From Undaria pinnatifida (lineage: Eukaryota > Sar > Phaeophyceae > Laminariales > Alariaceae), in assembly GCA_012845835.1 (NCBI GenBank), contig JABAKD010000016.1, forward strand, positions 757,343-821,342: a DNA stretch of 64,000 nt. The letters are read 5' to 3'. Below, piece by piece: positions 11,401 through 23,840 of this stretch. Each line of letters opens with the position of its first letter. Position 1 is the stretch's first letter. Position numbers and translations under genes: made by a program. The notes beneath the pieces are model-generated. The model was given only the letters and a program-made list of their open reading frames with translations. It made no database searches and had not been told where the DNA came from.

Positions 11401-14400
11401 CATTCCGATTTGGTTCGGGTTGTTTCGTTTCTTTTTTGTGAAACTGTTTGTTCATTTTTCCCGAGTGCTTGAAGCAAGACTCAGTGCAGAAGTCCGGTCT
11501 AGTTCAAGACCGCAGATCGTTCGCAAAAGAAAACCTTCTCTCAGCAGCAGCCATCTGTAATAGTTTTTGCGGCGAATCGCTTCACAGAACGGAATTCTTT
11601 GCGCCTGAACGTTTCAAGGATATTGACGATTTCTTCCCACCCTAACCACTAGTGCGTTGCGGTGGGGCACTCGGAATCATTGACCTTTTGGCTAAGACAT
11701 GATGCCCCCTTCGCACCCCCCACCCCTGCCCAAGTTCGCCTCACATCTGGAGCTGGCGGAACGATGACCCCTAGCGGCACCTCGAACTGCACTTTCAAAG
11801 GGGGGGCCAGCGCCGGGTTTCCGCCATCCAGGGGATACGTCTGTCGAGCTACCGCTGTCGAAAGCTCCGTCTCAGCGCGGAAAACCCAGCCCTGAAAGTG
11901 AAGGTGGTTGCGGTTGATTGAATCAACGCCGGTGGACGGGTGCAACCCATCAATACTTTGTATATATGTGGCGGGTTTCCAGTAGTGTTGGGGTGCTGTG
12001 GCGTTATAATGACGAAGGGATTCTGGATTGGAACCGACTTATCTGAGCCTGCTGTAGTTTGTGCGTCGAGCGCGGTGTCATGGCGGCCGCATGTTGTGGC
12101 ACTGCTTTACTTGGGAGTGGTACGGGTATGAGCATGCCCTCGTTCTGCTGAAGGTACGTTGGTTTCTTGGTGTAGTCAAGTGGTACATTTTGTCTTACCG
12201 CAGCAATGAACACCCTCACCGTGGCGATTGGGGGTATCGTTGAATGGACAAGGTGGACCGACCCGACGCATGCGTGATATCAGCCGCAAATACACGGTCT
12301 TGGCATTGGCTCCATCATGTTCCCTATGTATTGTAAAGACACTCAGACCCCGCTATTTACATACCAGGTACCACTCTGTCCGGGAGTGTAAGGACCATTT
12401 GGTATTCAATTTAATAAGCGAACGGCTGTGACAAATCCCGCAAGAGAGTGGCAGCAAGCTTTGACTGCGACAAGGAAAAAGCGGTCACCGTACGCGAACA
12501 TCGCTATATGGGTACCAAGCGAGGCCCTTAAATTTCCCGACAGAGACGTAGTAAGCATACCGCGACAGAAAAAAAGAAAGCGATCGCCTTCCGAAGGTCA
12601 CCATAAGCTTAGAAAAAATCACAGCCTGCTCGTTGTCGTCCCCACCCTTATTGGGGCCCACTTGTTGTATGCGCTGTATGATTTGATTTGATCCTATACT
12701 CTGCATGGTGGCAGTCAGATTACCTTGATTTTCTTGATCCCCGGAGGCAGGGCGAGTATGTCGAGAATAAAAGTGCCGCCCAAGACCATCTTGTCGTCCT
12801 GGACGACCAACGTGCCGGCGACGCCAAATACAAGCGGGAAGACAAGAGGGTGAGAGGGAGGCAGTGTCGACGGGGCGACTCGCATTTCCATTCAGGAGTG
12901 TCCGTTTGACCCCTTTGCTGCAGCAAATTTCACGCTATTCAGATAGCTCCAACTAGTTTGCCCCCTAAAAACGCGGTTGCAGGTCATGAACGGGTTACTC
13001 ATAATGGGGTTAGCTATTGTACCGCTCGAACAAGATACTCAACATGCAGACTGATTTACTATCGCTTTCCTCCGGAGACCTTGATACGCCCACATCGTCG
13101 AGCGGGGAATAGAGCTGAGTGTTTCAGAAATCGTGCACAACGTTCACCTGTTGCGCTGCTCCACCAGCGGACCCTAGCCCCGCCGAGTCGATGGCACCAT
13201 TCGCGTCCGCTGTGACGCCATCCCGACCCCCCGCCCCATTGTCGCGAACAAATCGATACGGTACGAATATGTTCCGGACCGCCACGCTAGCGCCAGAGAG
13301 GGGGCGGGGAACGTCCGTGCTCATCCCCGCCGCGGCGAAATCAACATTTTTGGTTCTGAAACCCTTTAGGCTGACGTTGACCCACACACCGAAGCGGATG
13401 CCGCCCGCTTTCGTGCATGTCCGGTCGATGTCCTGACGCGAAACATGCACCGGTTTCGATGCGAAAGGAAGGGCTGTGAGAGAGGGGAAAACACGCTAGG
13501 GGACGGAGGAGAGCCAACTCGAACATTAATCGTTGCCTCGTGACTCTTATTCGCGATACAAGCGGTTTTCGCATCACAATTTTCGGCGGTGCTGTTTCTT
13601 GGGAGAGGCCGTGGGAATGAGGCGTTCTTGGCTGCGAAAAAGTATGCGGAGAGCGATAAATGCTTTCCCCTACTTGCAAATATAAAACACACCCGATCTA
13701 CAGCAGAATATGTAGGGTAACAAATCAAGGTGCGCCCGAAGTATGAGTACTGTGTATATCTGCCAACTGTTGTACCGTTTGCCGTATCACGTGATGTACG
13801 ATGGTACGCGTGATTTGTTGCTTTGTCGTGATGCACGGTATCATGTGCAATGTGTTGCGTCGTTGTGATGTAAGATGGTATTTATGATGCGTTACGGTGG
13901 TGTACCTCGTCGCCGCCTGCAAAAGAGTCCCAGTGGCTCAACAGGTGGGCCGTGGTAATATCAATTTTGTCGGCAGACTGAGTATGCAGAAGCTGGAGAA
14001 ACTCGTCGTTTCGTGCTACCCTCGCCACGTCACCGTTCTCAAGCGCTTCTCCTATGTGCGTGGACGGCAAGCGGGAGCGAGAGGGATCCGAGACACATTA
14101 GCGCATGAAACGCGGCGAATATTCTTCGCCAGATGTTTTTTGCCAGAGGGGTGGGTGGTCGGTGGTCGGTGGTCGGTGGTTTGTACAACGCTTTTGTGCT
14201 GAGCGACGTCATCACACGCTGATCGGTCCGACAGTTCCGTTCTCGGTCGGCCGTTGGAATCGTTCGTCCTTTCGGGTCTGTCGGACAACTGTTGGTGAAC
14301 GTGCTGCGTGGTTGAGAGCAACTTGCTTAACTGAAAACCCGTGGGTTTCTGCAACACGTGGTGCGGACCGAGTATATTATAATTTAAACCCTCATGCGAA

Positions 14401-17205
14401 TTGACCAATCGACCAGCCTATTGACTGACGGATCGATCATCAGACTCGAATTCGACGGTGGGTTGCAGTTTCTGATGAGTATCACGGAAATAAATAAGCT
14501 CCACGGTTGATGGGTTAGACTTAGCTGTGAAACTTGTCGTCGCCATCGCACTCATGGTCTCACATGGTTTCACGATCATCTGGGTCTCACCGGTGCCTTT
14601 GAGCAGATCAGCGACAATTGACTCCGCGTAAACGCACTTCTCCATCGCCTGCTCCAAATCTAGCACCTGACCAACCGTTTGCCGGTAAATCGCCAAGGTG
14701 TGCATACAATCATCCGCGTTGCAAGAGTACATTGTTCCGCAATGAACAGCGACATTGACAGCGCGTCGTTCGTCCCGCAACAGAGCAATGCTATAGTCGA
14801 GCCTCCCGTCACAGGGTTTGCTTTTCATGTATTGCGGCAGATACATATTTCTCCATCGCTTGATTCAACGCTCTTGCACCTGACCAACGATGACTACATC
14901 CAGCCGAGTTACAAGAATACGCGGTTTCGCATGAAACGGTGGAATGGACAACGCGTCTTTACTCCTAGTAAATGCTGTGGTCAAGGCTCTTGCTGCAAGT
15001 TGTTCTTTTGTCATGCATTGTGACAGCCCACAGGCTGCCCGGCGCCATCAAAACAGCACTGCCGCGCCACGGAAGACGCCTGGAACAAGGTTAACCCTTC
15101 TATAGCTCACCCACGTTTTTCGGGACAAACGATTCAGAGTTAGCGTGGAAAAGTTTCTGCAGATCTAAAAGGGTTAGCCTACGGCTGCTAGATCTCGGCT
15201 TCCATGACGATCCGACTTCGTCTCAACCGCGGTGGAACGAACCCTTGACGTACTTGCAACGCTTTAGGGGCATGTGTTGGGGGGGAACACTCCGCAAACA
15301 CCCCCCTTCTGAATTAGTAAGCATCACCTCTTCGTCGGCGCCCTGGCTGAGGAAGGTGTTGAGGGCCTTGTCGCTGGCGGCATCTGGCCGGGGGTTGCAG
15401 TTGATGTAGTTGTCCCAAGACAGTTGCTTCGCTTCGCGCATCTCCGCCCGCCGTAACCTCATGTTTGTGTCGGCCACCTGTCGTTTCGTCAACCGTCGTG
15501 TTAGACCCTCGTGATCAAGGCTGCACAGACGAAATATTTCTGGAAATAACTGACGTGGTACAAGCAGGAAACCCTCGACGTAAACGAACATTGTGGCGAT
15601 TCATACCCCCAAAAGGCTGGTTTTCTAGGTCGCCCGGGTCTCGGACGTCAATTTTGCTAGAGTGTCCCCCATCTTGTGGCAAGGGGGAGGGGGTCCACGG
15701 CTTAGGTAGTGGCCAAGGGGGAGGGGGTCCCCGGCCTAGGTAGTGGCCAAGGGGGAGGGGGTCCCCGGCCTAGGTAGTGGCAAAGCGGAGTGTCTATTAT
15801 ACACACTGTAATGGCCATGACCTACCTGTTGTTCTGCCTCTTGTAGTTCGGTAGCAAGGCGCTCTAGCTCCTCCTTGCGTTCAGCAACCTGAGTCAAAAG
15901 GACAGGCAGAAAACCCCCGATTGATGTCGGGAACAAGGACTGCCAAATATTTGGTTGAACAAATAGTTTTCGCATGTACAGCCTACCGTATGATATATTC
16001 TTACTTACTTCTTACCTGCATTTATCTCTCATAGCTTACTCAGTTCTGCTGGTAGCAATGAAGGCAAAACGAAATACGGAAACGCGTACTATAAATGGTA
16101 TATGTGTGCGCGGGAAGAGAGTTGGGTACCAGGTTATGCTACAGGTATCTACCGTGGTACAGCGCACATCTTACGGCTGCCATTTGAGACGGCATGTCTT
16201 ATGGCAGTACCTGCTCTTGGTCGTATACTTGTCGCGGTTCTTTTGTCGAGCCGGCATCATATACTGTGATGTGATGCGGCGGCGCAATATATTGAGTCTT
16301 CTGTCGTATCGTATCGTGTGCCCGATACCCGCAGTTTCTGTATGATAGCACGAGTATGTACGTGTTTCATCCTGTCGCAGGTACAAATCTAATTCGCTGT
16401 ACCAGTACCAGTAAATCTGTCACCCTGTTGCAACGAGTGGTATATGTATCAGCACCAGAGCTCCTACTACTACACATGTGATGCAGCATATGCTACACTA
16501 ATGGCACCGCGCCGGCGCGTAGAACACTCGCTGAAGACCTCCATGTTGGCCGCAGACCCAGAAATAAAAAAACACGGACGAACGCCACCAAGACGTATCT
16601 TCATCAATCCAAACGATGATTGTCACAATATGGACAAAATGCGACCACACCCGCCAATATGACGTGCTGTGCGAATCACAACACACCATTCAGCAAGACC
16701 AGGTACAACATTAGTCTATGTCCCGAAATCAAGTACCATTTATTTGTATATAAATACGATTAATAACATTTCCGCACAGAGTGTAGTACTTGCAGCGGGG
16801 CCCGAATGGCCAGCTCTTCTCGTCGCCATGTCGCGATGAGCATCAACAATCTTTTTTTTTTTTTTTTTATCCTCCGGCGGATGGGGAAAATAAAGCTTTA
16901 GCTCACCACACTTCCACGTATTTTCATACGCGTCGTGTGTCGATTTAACTCAGTTGCTTTCGCAGCCCAACGCTAGCTGGCGCACCCTTCGGGTGCATCA
17001 ACAATCTGGTAGCTTTTCCCCACCCGCCTGTTGTTGCACGTCGCACGCCTTACCTGCTCCTCTTTTAGTCTTTGGGCGTCTTCCGCCTCCTTCCGAACCC
17101 TCTCGGCCTCGCGTCTGGCCCTCAAGATCTCTGCCTTCCTTTCGTCCTCCTCCGCCTGGAGTCGCTCTGCTTCCTTCTGAGCTTTCGATTTCTTTTTCGG
17201 ACCCA
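8442..17205 (-). CDS. DNAI7: DNAI7/CASC1-family axonemal inner-arm dynein protein (IDA7/FAP94-like)
   Basis: Thirteen coding exons: 17205-17054, 15888-15826, 15477-15328, 14666-14591, 14051-13906, 13432-13148, 12798-12724, 11891-11745, 11383-11283, 10919-10777, 10357-10193, 9515-9377, 8562-8442. Every junction is GT-AG and every phase matches; with one upstream base the CDS is 1764 nt (587 residues). Diagnostic matches to the family: a Lys/Glu-rich start (GPKKKSKAQKEAERL), WDNYINCNPRPD and ALNTFL (residues about 90-115), GVWVNVSLKGF, VLGGTFILDILALPPGIKK, IVQDRARDLSYPSW, GICLSPRDGD and, near the end, AAAFEIKSSRWN. The family is needed for assembly of inner-arm dynein I1/f in motile cilia. The exon-1 frame opens TG|GGT CCG, so the start ATG appears to be split by an intron in the 5' leader (5' exon not found). 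Confidence 0.87.
15680..15781. repeat. 34-bp tandem repeat, three copies
   Basis: Three near-identical units (CAAGGGGGAGGGGGTCC then GGCCTAGGTAGTGG) inside the DNAI7 intron between the 15888-15826 and 15477-15328 exons. Copies 2 and 3 are identical; copy 1 has two changes. Confidence 0.93.
16852..17006 (-). mobile_element. 5'-truncated SINE-like retroposon in DNAI7 intron 1
   Basis: Same family as 313-551, inserted with its poly-A tail toward low coordinates (T20 at 16852). A perfect 12-bp direct repeat GCATCAACAATC flanks it (16840-16851 and 16995-17006). The first third of the element is missing. It lies 47 bp downstream of the exon that ends at 17054. Confidence 0.88.
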
Positions 17206-18171
17206 CTACAACCAACCAGACAAATTGAACAAACGCCAGAGGAGGAAGCTATTACCGGCGGGATCGGTGACGACATACACGGACAATCATTATACATATC
17301 GCTGGTCGCCCCAAACACGAACACGACACACCCCACACGTTGCAGGTACTCTGCATTTTACTCGGTCAAGTAATACTTGCAGTAGCTCGACGCGCAGCAG
17401 TGTACGGTGTACGGCATCTTCTCTTTGCGATGTTTGGACAACAAGTAACAATATTTTCAAGATGTGCGTTGCCCAGCTGTGAGTTCGACGAAATTAGATA
17501 CGGTACTACTGCTGTCACGTCGTCGATCCTCCGGTTCGTATATATTCGGTGGAACTTGCGAAAAAGATCAACCTGCAGTGCGGATGGTGTCGTATATGGT
17601 GGTGCTCACTTGTGGCTGCGGTGGCGTGCTTGATACCGTGTCTGGTCAGCCAGGACGAAGGACGATCTAGAGATAGATCTACTGTGCACTGCTGTAGATA
17701 GAGTCGGGTTCAAGACATGCCATTGATTGTTGTACCATATTAATAGATACCTGGTAATAATAGATTCAATTTGCGTCGAATCCGAACCGTTTCAGTTTTG
17801 TTTGGGTGCCTCGTGCGTTGTCGCATGGCAAGTTCCAAAGTGGTACAAAATATAGAGAACTTTTAACTTTCAGTAATTATACAATACGTTATTTAAATTT
17901 AAAACCATGATACATATCAGTTGCCAGTTGACACCCTAGCTTTGACCCGTCAACGACTCCTAAGACTTAATATACTACTGTTGAACTGAGACACGTGACC
18001 GCTGTCCGTCAAGGGACCAGCGTGCCGTCAGTCGACATCATTGGAGACACTTTTTAATTCCGCCGCGTATTTTGTCGACGGGGCAAATCAGGCATGAGTG
18101 CGGACCTCGCCCGAAGAACGTCGCTTCCTCGAGCTCCAACACGAGCAATTTGAGGTGACAGCGGGTCAGGA
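17206..18171. promoter_or_regulatory. Divergent interval between DNAI7 and FAM221
   Basis: The first coding exons of two genes read outward from this 966-bp stretch. It must hold the DNAI7 5' leader exon, because the DNAI7 start codon looks split, and probably both promoters. A fragment of the AGCTTGCAAAGATGAGT repeat family lies near 17478-17500. No TATA box or other element stands out. Confidence 0.4.
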
Positions 18172-21100
18172 ATGCACTACAGCGTGGCCGATGCGATATC
18201 AGCGACGGGAGGAGATGCCGCTTCGGGCCGCACTGATGGTGACATCTCAGCCATCCTGCCCTTCGGTATCGCACCCGGAGCGAAAGTGGTCATGCGGAGA
18301 GAAAAGATGGCGGCCGAACAGGTATTTGGTTGATCGTACCATAGATCGAATGAGATCGGTCACACGACCAAAAATGTCGGATGACACGGCATTATTGACT
18401 TTTGACGGAAAACGTCGAGGACCGATAAATATAACGTCTAACAAGCACTTAGACGGGACAAAACTAGACCGGTACGGCGGCGGTCTCCTATTTTATCCTA
18501 TATGGCATCTTTGATGGAGACCGTTACGACACACACGACACACAACCTACGAGACAGAATGCGCAGAAAAACAGATACTGCTGCGAACGATACAGCAGGT
18601 TGTACGCGGTACATGCAGTAGAGGGTGAGCGGTACGAAATTGCAATGCTACCCGACGCGTCTATAAGCTTAGTTTGGTCGTCTCTCACGGTAGCTTTTAT
18701 CTTACCGTAGAAATAGGCGCTTTGTTGTGTGCACCTGGTACCAGGCAAACCAGGTAGCTTTTTTTTATACAAATATTTTCAGGACGTGAGCTGTGAGTTC
18801 GACGAATTTCTTATATTGCCTGCTGGAAGTAGAACGTGCAGTATCATATCGCATCATATATCGTATCATATCATACCGTGTAGTTCAGAGCGGCACAACG
18901 CGAGCGCGACATGCATCGACGAACATCACATTGAGCATCGACTTGCCTTTTTGATAGTTTTCTTGTCCCGTGTTCTAGTGGGCTAGTTACTAAAATAATA
19001 ATATTAAATAGCCTGGTCGTTAGTTTAAAGGCCGAGGCTTTCAGAAGTTAAAGTTGTAGGTCTACTCGTAGCAGTATCATCATCCTGTTGATTCCGGCTC
19101 TGTCAGGGTTGATCCGGGCTCAATCAGGGGGGGGAGCGGAGCCACTGGTGGTACATTCCAGTATTACTCACGATGTCCTTCGAGCACGGGACAGTAGTAG
19201 TAGTAGTAGTAGTAGGTCTAGAGTGCACGCAATCGGCTTTTTTACGGAGCTTTTAAAAGTTGAGGATGGGGACGAGATTGATTGATGGGGACGTCGGCGG
19301 CCGATGCAGCTGTTGGTGCGCTTATTTCATGCCCCACAGGGTACCCTTGAGGTGCCGGTACAAAACGCCACCCCCACGTATACTATCATTCAGCGCCTGC
19401 TCGTTCCCTGCGATCAACGGTGGCTTAATCACAATAGTATATGAAATTGAGCCTCGATGCCAAAGGGATGACATGGCTGGCGGGCGCCCCTTTTTATTTC
19501 ATCGCACTCGTCGTATACTGTGGTAGAATTCGTATGATATCATCATGGCGGTCGACTGCTGCTGCAGTCTCCCAACCACGAAACAGCGAGGAGCGGTGTT
19601 CATAAGGCTTAGTTTGGGCAGGCGATTAATTGGTCGAACTTTAACCAGCAATCAAACGTAATGATTGGTGGAATGTTCAACGGCTGAACGTCACGGACCG
19701 CGCCCGAGAAATGCGTGGTTGGTCTCGACTGCTAAGCTCTTCCTATACAATTCACGGCGAAAGTGTAGGTCGGATGGGGAACATGACACGAGTTCACGAA
19801 GATAATCTACGCCTCATATGATTGGCTCATGCAAGTCTACGACTGTACCACCCTCACATTTGGATAATAAAGTGATATCTCGCTCTATTTTTTATTGGCG
19901 TTTTTGCGACTTCAGAGACTGAGAGACGACTTTATTATTCGTCTGGTGCTACTCGTATGCGCAATACAATACACAGGCAATCGAAACAGGTGTTTACGTG
20001 ACCTGGAGGTCGCTCAAAACCGGCGAGGATTGCGCCAGGGTGGGTCTTATGTAAGTCAAAACCTTCTGCTTCGAATGAGCATCGGCATGTGCATGTGACG
20101 TGAAGTAAAATAAAATATAAAATTTGGCTGTCGCTAAGAAACCTAGAATATTTAATATACCGTCGTCAGCTTTTGTGTGCGTTGGTTGAACAATTTGTGA
20201 AACCGTGGATCTCGGTCGGCGGTCGTACAAAAATGGTCAGTCGTAGAACCCGGCTTTCGTTAACTCCAAAGGTCTCTCCTTTTATTTGGCGCGGTGCAAA
20301 TTAGAGGCTAGTACTGGCTCGTAAAAAAATGTTGAGTTCAGACGTTATTCGTTGATTGGTTCGACTTCTTTATTCTCCATGTGTTTGCTGAACGGTAGTC
20401 GCGTTCAGGGGAATGCGCGGGTATATGAGCGATTTTTCCTTCTGCCGGTCCCCGTGAATTCGTGAAGGAACGTGCGACCGACTTATTCACATGACTCTCT
20501 GCCGTGTGTCAGCTTGCGAAGCTGAACGTTGGCCTATTCGCGATCGATCCCGCAGACAGTTGTCGTATGTTTCAAACTTTTATATACAGGCGCTTGTAGT
20601 CGAAATCTAGCCAAAATAATACCTCGGTCAACCTACGCGCATATACGCACCTCCTACAGCTAGTGTCGTGAGCTTTTTCTTTGAGCTCTTTTTGCTGAGA
20701 TTTTTTCTCTCTCTCTTTGGACACTGCTGTTTTTAAGCGCCAACTGCCACCTTGTTTTCTTATCATTTTGATCGCTTTGTTTCGCACGCGGAATGCCAAC
20801 AACACATCACTTTGTTTGGCCCGTGAACCACCCCCTCTGATGTTTTTAACCCTTCCACGTTATACCAGGAGCCGCTGCTTTTGCGGATGCTCGTACGAGA
20901 TGCACCACTTCCGAACGGGATGCTAGTGAGTGCTGCTTGTTGTTGCACGAAAACACGATCAAACACCATCGATGCTGTCCACAAAACTTCCGTCCGTGGC
21001 TGGCCACTTCTCCTTGTCCTGAGACAAGCAGCAACATGTCAAGCACGTGTTATTGAACGTTTTTTTGTTCGTGGTCTGCGTGGCCTGTTACAAGTGCTGT

Positions 21101-23610
21101 GAACTGCAAGCACGAGGAGCGTGGGTCCCCGCAGTTTTCTTGCTACTCCAAGGTTTGCTCGAATAGCCAAGGTTTGCTCGAATAGATAATGTGATTGCTC
21201 GTCTAAAAGCGGTCCGGACGTCCCGTTGAAATATGGACGCTTTTGTAGTTATTGCAGGGGATGACGATACGCAAAACTACGAGAGTTGCGGGGAGAGGGG
21301 GGATGGTTTGCCTGGCATCCTGTACCACATTTCCACTCTTCATATGTATGTTATGGCAGTTTTTAGCCATCTGTCGGGAGAAGCTACCACGCTCTTCCCC
21401 GACACTGTGAGTCTAAACATACGTACTTTTTATTAAGTGAGTTGTCACCCCTCACACCGTTAGACGTAGACCTGGTTTTCCCTCTACTCCGGTGTCAAGA
21501 TGCGGCGATGGTGTCAGAAAATATGCGGTAGCCTGAGCATGCAGCTTGTGCGTCCTACTCACGGGTGCAACAGTTTTTCGATGGTGAACAGGGTGTTGGC
21601 AGTAACGGATGACCCCGTTGCAACGTGGTATTATCCCCCACATAACCTGTTTACCACTGAAACATGACCCCACGCCAATTCCAAGTACCTTTCCCCCACA
21701 ATCGTGAGTGCAGTTCCCAAGGGATTAAGCTCATGGTTATCGGCATCACACCCGACCAAGGCGCCCACGGAAGCGCCACCCGCCGCCCCCCCCCGCCTTC
21801 CCCCCGCCCTCCCCGCCTTCCCCCCTCTGCCCCCCTCTCCTCCCCGCTCCGTCGTTCGCCCCCGGAAGCCTGCCAGTCTGCAAGAACTGCTCGTGCCGGG
21901 GGTTTGACTTCGTTCCCTCTCGGCCCGAAGAGATCGGAGAGTGGTGGTTGCCGCGAAGGTCTGGCTTCGACGCATCCTCGTGGAGGGCCAAGTGTCGATG
22001 TGGGTGAGTGAGCCAACAGCGAAGAGAGCCTTCCGCTCACCGCAAGTATCACCACCTTTTAATACATGATTCTTGGAAGTACTGAACGCTATTTTTTTGC
22101 AGTTGTAAATGGGTCAAACGGTTCCGTCGGACCTCGTTGCAAACAGGCTGGCGGATTGCCTTCTCACCAATCAGAGGCACCGATCTCAACTATTTTCTAC
22201 GAAGCAGCCGCAGGCATAAACACCAGCGTATACATCCGGCAGCGGGAGTCAGTGTCCCGCTGTTGAGGTGCTGCACAGTAAGTCGTATTGCAGGTGTTTT
22301 GACGGCTGACAGGAAGGACAAAAAACAGCGTTTGTTTCGCCCGTTTCACACGAATTTATACAGGGCGATCAGCAATTAACGCCTATTTCACAGGCATGCA
22401 CATGTACGGCGATCAGCAAATCGGTTGTTGCTATCCTGGTGCGGGTGTGACCTGATCAACAAAATCCGGCCACGCCTCTCTTCCAACAGGCATTTTCACG
22501 ATTCGCATCACCCCGTGAGGCGCACGTGCGACTCCTGCAAGTGCGGGGAGTTTAGGTCGGCCTACGGTTGCGTCGTATGCAACTCTCATCAGGTACTTTA
22601 AGTAGGCCATTCCGGCCTGAATGTCGAAGCCAGAGAGCCCGGTGTGTTCGTCTTGTACTCCGTATCTCTTAGTACAGAAATAATGCATTCCGGGAGATAA
22701 GCTTCAACAGGTTGAAGGGGTATTGCAATGGACGATTTCTACTGTGGCGGATTGCTGGGTCGCATTCATACAGCAGCCTCTGCTGCCCAAAAAAGTAGCA
22801 GGTTTGCTCAGATGTTGATGCCACCAAAAGCGGCTCAAGAAAATAAAAAATGATACTGTAACTTCCATCCCCGCTTAACCCCTGTACCACTGCAAAAATG
22901 AACACAACTCCGATCCAAAATGTACATAGTTTGTCTCCAGCCGCACGGGTGCAGGTCTAAAGCAGGAACGGCAATGCCCTGTCCCTTCAAGAAGATGGGA
23001 CTACCTCCTAGGCGTTTATTCACATGCCTTCCCCCCTCCCGTACCCCCATCTCAGGAAGACCACGAAACGAAAGTGGAAAACGCGCGGGACAGAATTGGG
23101 GCGGGTCGAGCCGTCGGTCGAGACTATATCCCGTTATCAAACAGTCCTCAGCTGAGCGAGCTGACCTTCGGGCGCAGCAAGCGGATCATCAGGCCACAAC
23201 CGAATCGACAGCTTGCGGGAGTCGGGGGCGACAAATCATCAGCAGCAGCACCAACTGCGACCCGCGGAAGCAGCTCCTCGCGGGCGAACCTCACGCTGGT
23301 TGGAACGGGAAGGAAGGGAAGGAGTGATGCCGTGGGAATTCGAACAGGAAAAAAGGGAGACGATGGTACCACGGAAATTCCCGCGGAAGCAGTAACACCA
23401 GAAACCGCCAAGACGAGGGGAAAGGGGAAGCAGCGAGAGCATGTGATGGCGTGTCCCCCCATAGGAGCGGTGGCCAGCACCGACGATGTTAACTCCAGAC
23501 TCGCTCAAAGATTTAACGTGGCCCAACCTAGCCCGGAACTCCTCTTCTCCTCTGGTAGGATCTCCTCCTCGCGGTATCACGAAATATTGGCCGAGCTCGA
23601 TAAACGGTAG
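18172..23610 (+). CDS. FAM221: FAM221-family Cys/His-rich protein
   Basis: Core exons: 19977-20050, 20869-20925, 21869-22003, 22490-22592, 23056-23610 (stop TAG). Junctions are GT-AG and in phase. The joined frame reads, in pieces: TGVYVTWRS, DCARVGLMSRCFCGCSYEMH, CKNCSCRGFDFVPSRPEEIG, EWWLPRRSGFDASSWRAKC, RCGHFHDSHHPVRRTCDSC, KCGEFRSAYGCVVC, EDHET and VGRDYIPL. This is the paired CxC / HxHxxxH zinc-ligand layout and GEWWxPRR motif of FAM221A/B. FAM221 function is poorly known; its distribution suggests a cilium link. The proposed first exon 18172-18321 (starts MHYSVADAIS, ends VVMRREKMAAEQ) is weaker, and a short exon between it and 19977 seems to be missing. The last exon adds a long Gly/Lys/Thr-rich tail. 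Confidence 0.85.
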
Positions 23611-23840
23611 CTTGGTCTTTTGACAAATTTTTGACAAGCGGTAGCTCGGTCTTTCGAGAAACGGTCGCTCGGTATTTAGGTAATAAACGGTAGCTATGCT
23701 AACCGATGAGGTGATGAGAATAAACAACAAACATAAACTTAGGCACCCCCCCGCCCCCCGCCCCCGGGGGGCATCTTTACGTGTCACACGGCAGCTCGGT
23801 CTATGATTAAAGGTAGCGCGGTTCTTTAATGATGTGGAGC
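23599..23840 (+). repeat. Degenerate repeat overlapping the FAM221 stop codon
   Basis: Five or six diverged copies of a unit like AAACGGTAGCTCGGTCTTT start at the last codons of FAM221 (GAT AAA CGG TAG) and continue through the 3' UTR (near 23636, 23661, 23685, 23787, 23812). AATAAA hexamers at about 23682 and 23719 could serve polyadenylation. Confidence 0.65.

Noticed and set aside
20572-20805. Lys/Glu-rich minus-strand frame
   Set aside because: It is the complement of pyrimidine-rich intron sequence of the FAM221 gene upstream of exon 20869-20925.
22109-22222. Short ATG frame beginning MGQTVPSDL after a T-rich acceptor
   Set aside because: Ends at a stop after 37 codons with no donor, and lies inside the FAM221 intron between in-phase exons.
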